Assembly: GCF_002234595.1 (NCBI RefSeq)
Contig: NZ_NMUL01000014.1
Location: 1-64,000 of the forward strand
Direction of reading: 5' to 3'
DNA: 64,000 bases
Origin: Amycolatopsis vastitatis
GTDB lineage: Bacteria; Actinomycetota; Actinomycetes; Mycobacteriales; Pseudonocardiaceae
Below the pieces are notes generated by a model. The model was given only the letters and a program-made list of their open reading frames with translations. It had not been told where the DNA came from and did no database searches. A program made the translations under genes and the position numbers. Below are positions 57,657-64,000 of the stretch, piece by piece. Each line of letters starts with the position of its first letter. The stretch's first letter is position 1.

Positions 57657-59384
57657 TCAGCGCGTCGCGGCGGCGCGGCCGGACTCGGTGAGCAGCCCGT
57701 CGAGCGCGGTCAGGAAGGACGGGAAGTGCGTGCCGAACCGCCGCAGGTCGTGCTCCGCTTCCATGCCGCCGTACCAGTACAGCCCGGCCGAGCCGTCGGA
57801 CGCCGGGTTGAGCCCGGCGAAGGCGCCGAGCCAGCGCTCGGTGTCGCCCAGCACCACCGCGTACGGCAGCGACCGGGAGAACACCAGCTCGCGGTCGGCG
57901 GGCGGGATGTCCTCGGCCTTCGCGGTGTGCAGGTAGTCGAGCAGGCCGCGGACCTGGCCGGCCAGCGCCCGGCCGCGCGCCGTGCGGGATGGTAGCAGCG
58001 CGGCCGCCGCGGCGACGGCGAGCCCGGCCAAGGCGACGGCGACGCCGAGCAGCGCGTCGCCGACGGTGAAGGTGAGCACCGCGGTGGCGGCGAGGCCGAG
58101 CGCGAAGATCCCGGCGCCGAGCCAGGTCAGCCGCCCGCGCGCGGTGTCCGGACGCCGGGAGAACCAGCGCTTGGTGACGACGTCGGCGTACATCGCGTCG
58201 CTGATCCGGCGCAGGTCGAGGCCGCCGCGGGCACGCAGCTGCGACACCAGCACGCTGTCGGTGCCCTCCGGCAGCAGGGTCTCGTAGACGGCGCGCTCGA
58301 AGTCGTGCAGGTGCTCGTCAGGCGGGTTGCGGCGGGCGATCTGCCAGTCGTGGCCCGGGACTTCCGCGAGCCACAGGTAGTTGCGGACGGCCAGGTCGAC
58401 CACGGTGGCGCTGATGTCGACGACGTCGACGGTCTCGTCGACGACGGTGCCGACCTGGCCGGGCAGCACGCCGTCGGGACTGGCGAAGAAGACGCGGTCG
58501 CCGTCGCGCAGGAGGACTTCGACCGGGCCGGTGGCGGTCAGCAGCGCGCCGGCGTCCTGCTGGCGGCGCCGCCGGACGAAGATCGCGCCGGCGACGAGCA
58601 GGACGAGCAGGACGGCGAAGACGATTCCGGTCAGCGGCGTCAGCGCGAAGGCGTTGGCGAGCAGGCCGATGTCGGCGAACTTCGCGTTGGCGGGGACGGT
58701 GTTCGCGGGCAGGCCGACGAGGAGGTCGACGCGGTCGCCGGGCCGGACATCGTCCTGTTCGAGCCGGACCACGCCCGTGTGGTCCAGCTCGGCGAGGGTG
58801 CAGCGCTGGTTCGAGCCGACCGGACCGGCGAAACAGTCCACAGGGGACAATCCGGGCGACGGGGCGATGAACGACGCGGTGAGCTTCTCCAGCGGCGCGT
58901 CGAAGCCGCTCCCCACCTGCCAGCGCGCCTGCCGGCGGCCGCTCTGGTCGGCGATGGCACCGTCCACTGTGTACGTGACGGTCGAGGTGCCGCCGGTGAA
59001 GGTGAGGACGAGCTGGTCGCCGGTCAGCCGGCTGGTGGCGGCGCCTTCGGTCTTGACGTCGCGGATCCGGAAGACGCGGTCCTGGTCGTCGCTCGCGGGG
59101 ACTTTGAGGGGAACGCGGGAGGTCAGCTGCTTGCCGCCGGGAACGGTGACCTTCTCGGTGACGGAGAGAGTGCCGTCGCGCAGGACCTTCAGGGCGACGT
59201 CGGCGACGGTGCCGTCAGCCCGCTGGACGTCCTGCCCGGTGAGCAGCTGAGGTTTCTTGGCCTGGTCGGCGGGCAGGTCCGGCAGCACGGGCCCGGCGGA
59301 GGGCCCATCCTCGGCGACGGCGGTCCCGGACGTGACCAGCACGCCCGCGGCGACGGCGGCCGCTGTCACCCATTTCCTCGACAC
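57657..59384 (-). CDS. DUF2207 membrane protein (paralogue)
   Basis: The 575-residue protein has the same architecture as the next gene product: signal sequence (KWVTAAAVAAGVLVTSGTAV), outer strand-rich half (DGTLSVTEKVTVPGGKQLTS, VTYTVDGAIAD), a helix near 250-272, a cytoplasmic winged-helix-like domain (VDLAVRNYLWLAEVPGHDWQ) and two late helices. GTG at 59384 is used. The two proteins share many short identical stretches (TVDGA, AVRNYLW, ARRNP), so tandem duplication is likely. Function is unknown; they may work as a heteromer. Confidence 0.85.
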   Translation of the reverse strand: MSRKWVTAAAVAAGVLVTSGTAVAEDGPSAGPVLPDLPADQAKKPQLLTGQDVQRADGTVADVALKVLRDGTLSVTEKVTVPGGKQLTSRVPLKVPASDDQDRVFRIRDVKTEGAATSRLTGDQLVLTFTGGTSTVTYTVDGAIADQSGRRQARWQVGSGFDAPLEKLTASFIAPSPGLSPVDCFAGPVGSNQRCTLAELDHTGVVRLEQDDVRPGDRVDLLVGLPANTVPANAKFADIGLLANAFALTPLTGIVFAVLLVLLVAGAIFVRRRRQQDAGALLTATGPVEVLLRDGDRVFFASPDGVLPGQVGTVVDETVDVVDISATVVDLAVRNYLWLAEVPGHDWQIARRNPPDEHLHDFERAVYETLLPEGTDSVLVSQLRARGGLDLRRISDAMYADVVTKRWFSRRPDTARGRLTWLGAGIFALGLAATAVLTFTVGDALLGVAVALAGLAVAAAAALLPSRTARGRALAGQVRGLLDYLHTAKAEDIPPADRELVFSRSLPYAVVLGDTERWLGAFAGLNPASDGSAGLYWYGGMEAEHDLRRFGTHFPSFLTALDGLLTESGRAAATR

Positions 59385-59489
59385 AGCACCACACCCTAGA
59401 GCACCCGATCTATGCTGACGCCCGGAACGGCGCGATCCGCGCGGGTAGGCCGTTTCTTTCAGGGGAAAACGCACGGGGGGTCCATTTCG

Positions 59490-60836
59490 ATGACGCACGG
59501 CCCGCAGGGTCCCGGTCCGCACGACCCGCGCCGCCCGCTGCCGCCGCCCGGAAGACCGCCGCTGCCCCCACCGGCCGCGCGGCCACTGCCGCCGCCGGTG
59601 ATCCGGCCTCTGTCGCAGGGACCCGTGGGTCCGCCGCCGGGGCGCCCCCCGCAATTCCCTCAAGCCCCGGCCGGGCAGCCGGGTCGTCCCGGCGGATTCG
59701 GCACACCGCCGTTCGGCTACCCCGCGCCGCCGCCCGCGCGGGCTCCGCTGCCGCCGCCGGCCGTCTTCACCCCCGGCTATGCCGGGCCGCCTTCCTTCGG
59801 TCCTCGCTTCGCCCCCGGCTACACGCCCTACGTCGCCAAGAAGTCGAACGCCGGGGTGATCGTCGCGGTGGCGATCTTCGCGATCGTCGCCGTGGCCGGC
59901 GGGCTCGTCGCGGCCGTCGCGCTGAGCGGTGGCCAGTCGCGGCACGTCGCCGACGCCGGCTACTCCAGCACCGAACCCACCGACACCTACTCCCCGACGT
60001 ACACCACGGAGGAAGCCACCTCCACCACGTCGTCGACCTCCGAAACGACCACCACGCGCACGTCCGAGCGCGAAACGCCGACGTCGCAGACCCCGTCCGG
60101 GCCCCGCTCGGTCGTGGCCACCGGCGACAACCCGCTGTTCGGCCAGGCGGATTACGGGCTGCAGAACATCCCGTGCTCGCTGAGCCGCTGGGCGGCCGAC
60201 CAGAGCAGCGCCACGCGGTTCTTCCAGTCCGGCATCGGCTGCCTGGACGCGGTGTGGTCCCGCATGCTCGGCGCGGCGGACCTGCCGTTCCGGACGCCGA
60301 ACCTGGCCGTGCCCCAGTCGCTCTCGGAGGCTTCGACGCCGTGCGGCAGCGGCGGCACGACAACCGGCGTCACGCCGTTCTACTGCCCGTCGAACAACAC
60401 GATCTACCTGCCGATGGACCGGATCGAGATCGACGTGTGGGGCAACCACCCCGGCCCGTACCTGTCGATCCTGGCCCACGAATACGGCCACCACGTGCAG
60501 AACCTGGCGGGCATCACCGAGGCGTTCGGCGAGCAGCGCTACGACGCGGGCGCCGACTCGGCGGCGGGCCTGGAACTGTCACGGCGCATGGAGCTCGAGG
60601 CGCAGTGCTTCTCGGGGATGTTCCTCGGCTCGTCGTCGATCTCCGGCGGTTCGGTGGACCGCAACATCTACAACGAGGCCTGGAACGCCCAGGACCGCGG
60701 CGACGACTACGCCCGCAACGGCAAGCGCGACCACGGCAGCGCCAAGCACAACATTTCCTGGTGGCAGCACGGCGCCACGAAGAACCGGAACCAGCAGTGC
60801 AACACGTGGCTCTCGGCCTCGGCCGAGGTCTCTTAG
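59490..60836 (+). CDS. membrane-anchored neutral zinc metallopeptidase (YpfJ type)
   Basis: The 448-residue protein has a Pro/Gly-rich cytoplasmic stretch of about 110 residues, one membrane helix (VIVAVAIFAIVAVAGGLVAA) and a Thr/Ser-rich linker. The C-terminal zinc peptidase domain has HEYGHHVQ as the HExxH motif, plus FYCPSNNTIYL before it and MELEAQCFSGMFLGS after it, which hold the third ligand. The family is PF04228 (YpfJ), with poorly known substrates. ATG at 59490 is chosen over 59412, whose extension lacks a ribosome site. The cysteines may form disulfides outside the cell. Confidence 0.9.
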   Translation: MTHGPQGPGPHDPRRPLPPPGRPPLPPPAARPLPPPVIRPLSQGPVGPPPGRPPQFPQAPAGQPGRPGGFGTPPFGYPAPPPARAPLPPPAVFTPGYAGPPSFGPRFAPGYTPYVAKKSNAGVIVAVAIFAIVAVAGGLVAAVALSGGQSRHVADAGYSSTEPTDTYSPTYTTEEATSTTSSTSETTTTRTSERETPTSQTPSGPRSVVATGDNPLFGQADYGLQNIPCSLSRWAADQSSATRFFQSGIGCLDAVWSRMLGAADLPFRTPNLAVPQSLSEASTPCGSGGTTTGVTPFYCPSNNTIYLPMDRIEIDVWGNHPGPYLSILAHEYGHHVQNLAGITEAFGEQRYDAGADSAAGLELSRRMELEAQCFSGMFLGSSSISGGSVDRNIYNEAWNAQDRGDDYARNGKRDHGSAKHNISWWQHGATKNRNQQCNTWLSASAEVS

Positions 60837-60846
60837 CCCGGGCCCA

Positions 60847-60905
60847 AAGCGCCCCAATGTGGCGTTGGGTGCGTCCAACGCACCGAACGCCACATTGGGG
60901 CGCTT
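60847..60905. repeat. 28-bp-arm palindrome at a convergent junction
   Basis: Arms 60847-60874 and 60878-60905 pair with a single mismatch around a 3-nt loop; the left arm begins AAGCGCCCCAATGTGGCG. It lies between the metallopeptidase and RDD genes, which converge. No T-run is present, and it could serve as a bidirectional terminator. Confidence 0.8.
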
Positions 60906-60915
60906 GAGAAGCGGG

Positions 60916-61875
60916 TCAGCTCGGCGGGGTGAACGGGTTTTCGGGCGCCGGTGCGGTGGCGGACCCTGCCGCCGGCGGAGGAGGCGGCGGAGCTTCGAAC
61001 CGAGGCTGCGCCATGTAACCGGGGCCAGGCGCGGGCTGAGCCGGCCACCCCGGGTGAGGCTGCGCCGGGTAACCCGGCGCAGGCGGCTGACCCGGCCCGA
61101 AAGCCTGGTACGCCGGGAACGCCCGGGCGTGGTCACGGTTGCGCCGCTCGGCCAGCACCGCCGCCAGGAACGCCCACGGCGGCACCCCGGGCGGCACCGG
61201 CGTGCCCAGCGCGTTGCCGACCTGCTCCGCGAGGCTCCAGCCGAGCGCGTGCGACGCCTCCGGGCGCAGCTGGCCGAACCGGCCGAGGAACTGGCGGCTC
61301 GCCAGGGCGAGGTCGTCCGGGAGCCGGGTCAGGTCGAGCTGGGCCGCCCAGCCTTCGAGGCCCGGTGGCATGGCGATCGCCGGGTAGCCGGCGCTCTGCG
61401 GCACCCGCTCGCGGACCACCAGCGTCCCGGCCAGGAAGTCGCCGACACGGCGGCCGTCGGACGAGCACAGCGACACGATCACCGCGACCGCGCCGAACAG
61501 CCCGAGCGTCCAGAAGTCCACGATGAACCCGGCGAGCCCGCGCACCAGCGCGTGCCGGAACCGGATCGGGCCGCCGTCGACGCGCACCACGCGCAGCCCG
61601 ACCGCCAGCTTGCCCAGCGACCGGCCGCGCGAGAGCGTCTCGAACACCACCGGGTAGCCGACCATGACCAGCACCAGGAGCACCAGCAGGATGGCCACGC
61701 CGAGCGCTTCGTCGATCCCCGGCAGCGTGATCGCGAGCACCATGAACGCGCCGAACAGCAGGGCGAACTGGACGAGCACGTCCAGCGCCATCGCCAGGGC
61801 CCGGCTGGCGAGCTTGGCGACGTGCAGGTCCAGGACGACGGCTTCGCCGGTGACCAGCTCGGATTCCTCGTGCAC
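60916..61875 (-). CDS. RDD-family membrane protein
   Basis: In this 319-residue protein, VLDLHVAKLASRALAMALDV opens the RDD domain (Arg and two Asp residues), with four membrane helices to about residue 150 and SRGRSLGKLAVGLRVVRVDG in the second conserved block. A soluble region follows and then a Pro-rich tail of about 70 residues. RDD proteins act as small transporters or exporters in a few studied cases; most are unknown. GTG at 61875 is used. It is divergent from spoIIM with a 33-bp gap, the usual actinobacterial arrangement. Confidence 0.88.
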   Translation of the reverse strand: MHEESELVTGEAVVLDLHVAKLASRALAMALDVLVQFALLFGAFMVLAITLPGIDEALGVAILLVLLVLVMVGYPVVFETLSRGRSLGKLAVGLRVVRVDGGPIRFRHALVRGLAGFIVDFWTLGLFGAVAVIVSLCSSDGRRVGDFLAGTLVVRERVPQSAGYPAIAMPPGLEGWAAQLDLTRLPDDLALASRQFLGRFGQLRPEASHALGWSLAEQVGNALGTPVPPGVPPWAFLAAVLAERRNRDHARAFPAYQAFGPGQPPAPGYPAQPHPGWPAQPAPGPGYMAQPRFEAPPPPPPAAGSATAPAPENPFTPPS

Positions 61876-61908
61876 GACGCCAAGGGTAACGACGGATAGG
61901 GTGGTCAC

Positions 61909-62916
61909 GTGGATGTGGACGTCTTCGTCGCGGCGCACGCGGCGGAGTGGAACCGGCTCGGCGAGCTGACGCGCCGCGGCGGCAAGCTGACCGGGCCCGA
62001 GGCCGACGAGCTGGTGACGCTCTACCAGCGGACCGCGACGCACCTGTCGATCGTCCGGTCGGTCGCGCCGGACCCGGCGTTGGTCGGGCGGCTGTCCGGG
62101 CTGGTCGCGCGGGGCCGCTCGGCGGTTTCCGGAGCGCACAACCCGGCTTGGCGCGAGGTCGCGCTGTTCTTCACGCGCCGGTTCCCCGCCGCGGTCTACC
62201 TCTCGCGGCGCTGGTGGATCCCGGCCGCGCTGGCGTCCATCGCGGTGATGGTGGTGATCGCCGTCTGGGTCGCGGGCGACCCGCACGTGCGCGCGGCGAT
62301 CGCGACGCCGGAGGAGCTGAACGCGCTGACCAAGCCCGGCGGCGAAGCCGAGAGCTACTACTCGACCTCGCCGGCGACGTCGTTCGCGGCGCAGGTGTGG
62401 ACGAACAACGCGTGGGTGACGGCGACGTGCCTGTTCCTCGGCATCGCGCTGGGCCTGCCGGTGATCGGCGCGCTCTGGCTGAACTCGCTCAACGCCGGCG
62501 TCATCATCGGCGCGATGAGCGCGGCGGGCCGCGGGGACGTGATGATCGGCCTCCTGCTGCCGCACGGCCTCCTGGAGCTGACGGCGGTGTTCGTCGCGGC
62601 GGGCACCGGGCTGCGGCTCGGCTGGACGGTCGTCGACCCGGGCCGCCGGTCCCGCACCGCGGCGCTGGCCGAGCAGGGCCGGTCGGTGGTGATCATGGCG
62701 ATGGGGCTGGCGTGCGTGCTGTTCGTCTCGGGGGTCATCGAGGCGTTCGTGACGCCGTCGGGCTGGCCGACGTGGGTCCGCGTCGGCATCGGCGTGCTCG
62801 TGGAAGTGGCGTTCCTGACTTACGTCTTCACGCTCGGCCGCCGCGCGGCCCGCGATGGGGAGGTAGGCGACCTCGACGCGCGCGACGCCGGAGACGCCCT
62901 GCCCGAGTCCGCCTAG
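61909..62916 (+). CDS. SpoIIM/DUF95-family membrane protein
   Basis: The 335-residue protein starts with GTG and a helical N-terminal region (VDVFVAAHAAEWNRLGELTR) and has about five membrane helices. The family core is NNAWVTATCLFLGIALGLPV and GLLLPHGLLELTAVFVAAGT. In Bacillus SpoIIM works with SpoIIP/D in engulfment; actinobacterial members do not sporulate that way and their role is unknown. The stop codon overlaps that of the convergent DUF58 gene. Confidence 0.88.
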   Translation: MDVDVFVAAHAAEWNRLGELTRRGGKLTGPEADELVTLYQRTATHLSIVRSVAPDPALVGRLSGLVARGRSAVSGAHNPAWREVALFFTRRFPAAVYLSRRWWIPAALASIAVMVVIAVWVAGDPHVRAAIATPEELNALTKPGGEAESYYSTSPATSFAAQVWTNNAWVTATCLFLGIALGLPVIGALWLNSLNAGVIIGAMSAAGRGDVMIGLLLPHGLLELTAVFVAAGTGLRLGWTVVDPGRRSRTAALAEQGRSVVIMAMGLACVLFVSGVIEAFVTPSGWPTWVRVGIGVLVEVAFLTYVFTLGRRAARDGEVGDLDARDAGDALPESA

Positions 62917-64000
62917 AGCCGTCCCGCGGCTTTCAGCGCCAGGTAGCGGTCCGCCAACGCGGGCGGCAGTTCCTCCGGGACCGCGTCCACCACGCCGACT
63001 CCGTGCCGCGCCAGCCGTTCGGTCACGCGCAGGCGCTCGGCCACCGTTCGCGAGGCCGACGCCGCGTCGTAGACCGCTTCCGCGTCCTCACGACCGGTCA
63101 GCATCTCCGCCACCCGCGGGTCCGCCACCGACGCGACGATCAGCTCGTGCCGCGCGGTCAGCGAACTGAGCACCGGGAACAGCCCTTCCTCCAGGGGCGC
63201 CGCGTCCAGTCCCGTCAGCAGGACCACCAGCGCGCGGCGGCGGGTCCGCCGGAGCACCTCCGCGACCATCCCCCGCGCGTCCGTCTCGATCAGCGACGGC
63301 TCCAGCGGCGCCATCGCGTTCACCAGTGACGTCAGCAACGCCGCGCCCGACGAGCCCTGCACCGCCGCTCGCAGCCGCCGGTCGTAGGCCAGCAGGTCGA
63401 CGCGGTCGCCGGCCCGGGACGCCAGTGCCGCCAGCAGCAACGCCGCGTCCATCGCCGCGTCCAAGCGCGGCGCGTCACCCACCCGGCCCGCCGAAACCCG
63501 GCCGGTGTCGAGCACCAGCACGACGTGCCGGTCGCGCTCGGGACGCCAGGTCCGGACCATGACGTCGGCCGCCCGCGCGGTCGCCCGCCAGTCGATCGAC
63601 CGGACGTCGTCGCCGATGACGTACTCGCGCAGCGAGTCGAATTCCGTGCCCTGGCCCCGGATCAGCACCGCGTTGCGGCCGTCGAGCTGCTGCAGCCGCG
63701 CCAGCCGCGAAGGCAGGTGCTTGCGGCTGTGGAACGGCGGCAGCACGCGCACCGTCCACGGCACCTCGTGCGAACCCTGCCGCGCGGCCAGGCCCAGCGG
63801 CCCGACCGACCGGACCGTCACCCGCGCCGCCGTCCGGTCGCCGCGCCGGGTCGGCCGCAACGCCGTCACCAGCGCACGCCGTTCCCCCGCCGGGACGCGC
63901 ACCGCGTGCCGGTCGGCGGCACCCGCGCTCGGCGGCCACGCGTCACGCAGCTGCCCGCGCACCGGGTGGCGGCCGGGGTTGGCCACCACCAGCGTCACCT
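62913..64000 (-). CDS. DUF58 protein, 5' end outside the window
   Basis: At least 361 codons are visible. The C-terminal part has a von Willebrand-A-like fold with the DUF58 signature GTEFDSLREYVIGDDVRSID-WRATAR, then VMVRTWRPERDRHVVLVLDT. The usual N-terminal pair of membrane helices is not in the window, so the gene continues past 64000. DUF58 proteins are normally encoded with a MoxR AAA ATPase and with RDD/SpoIIM genes; the first of these probably lies just beyond the edge. Its TAG overlaps the SpoIIM TAG within CTAG. Confidence 0.9.
   Translation of the reverse strand, partial: VTLVVANPGRHPVRGQLRDAWPPSAGAADRHAVRVPAGERRALVTALRPTRRGDRTAARVTVRSVGPLGLAARQGSHEVPWTVRVLPPFHSRKHLPSRLARLQQLDGRNAVLIRGQGTEFDSLREYVIGDDVRSIDWRATARAADVMVRTWRPERDRHVVLVLDTGRVSAGRVGDAPRLDAAMDAALLLAALASRAGDRVDLLAYDRRLRAAVQGSSGAALLTSLVNAMAPLEPSLIETDARGMVAEVLRRTRRRALVVLLTGLDAAPLEEGLFPVLSSLTARHELIVASVADPRVAEMLTGREDAEAVYDAASASRTVAERLRVTERLARHGVGVVDAVPEELPPALADRYLALKAAGRL

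Overview
The window is strongly GC-rich DNA with many GTG and TTG starts and tightly overlapping ATGA/GTGA operons. It looks like the chromosome of a high-GC actinomycete of the Pseudonocardiaceae, and I favour Amycolatopsis. Three things support this: a Mycobacterium tuberculosis-like gene order (RNase H/phosphatase, zinc-ribbon protein, Nif3, ptpA, SURF1, cobD, as in Rv2228c to Rv2236c), a class A RNase P RNA, and several long palindromes at gene ends. The genus is an inference; no search was run.

Region by region. 1-10.4 kb: a minus-strand operon resembling a type IV secretion/conjugation apparatus (VirB2-like and VirB3-like small membrane proteins, VirB4-type ATPase, a 44-codon coupled ORF, TrbL/VirB6-like channel protein, VirB8-like protein, bifunctional lytic transglycosylase-NlpC/P60 enzyme, a long proline-rich protein). 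No relaxase or coupling protein is seen in the window. 10.8-12.3 kb: a SCO6745-like gene and rnpB. 12.3-19.2 kb: a redox pair (ferredoxin reductase, and a heme-type membrane domain fused to a ferredoxin), a DUF4142 protein, an ECF sigma/anti-sigma pair behind a perfect TGTGA-N6-TCACA site, and a large LuxR-family ATPase regulator. 19.5-26.7 kb: an ArsB-type permease, a GT-C glycosyltransferase, the Rv2228c-Rv2230c-like trio, a secreted chorismate mutase and a 20-residue peptide with seven cysteines.

26.78-34.79 kb: an integrated element of about 8 kb. A large serine recombinase lies next to the left junction, and a 14-bp direct repeat marks both ends. It sits inside ptpA, at the codons for the catalytic P-loop. 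The host 5' end of ptpA is stranded on the left. The element supplies a new start codon, and apparently a new -10 box, to the intact copy on the right. Cargo includes a double winged-helix protein with six iterons embedded in its coding sequence (a probable replication initiator with an internal origin), an HNH nuclease, a decayed DUF1906 hydrolase, small zinc-ribbon and membrane proteins, and an XRE/TPR regulator.

34.7-43.3 kb: ptpA, a secreted trypsin-fold/ricin-lectin protein with all three catalytic residues replaced, SURF1, a PaiB-like protein, cobD, a gluconate module (GntR, gluconokinase, GntP) and a leaderless ArsR/SRPBCC pair under a palindromic operator. 43.3-50.0 kb: a six-gene sugar operon (ROK regulator, lipoprotein binding protein, two permeases, GH4 hydrolase, GlcNAc-type kinase) with no ATPase of its own. 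50-52 kb: a small accessory patch with a frameshifted gene. 52.3-64 kb: NudC, an active/inactive M16 peptidase pair, two DUF2207 proteins, a neutral zinc metallopeptidase, an RDD protein, SpoIIM and a DUF58 protein cut by the window edge.
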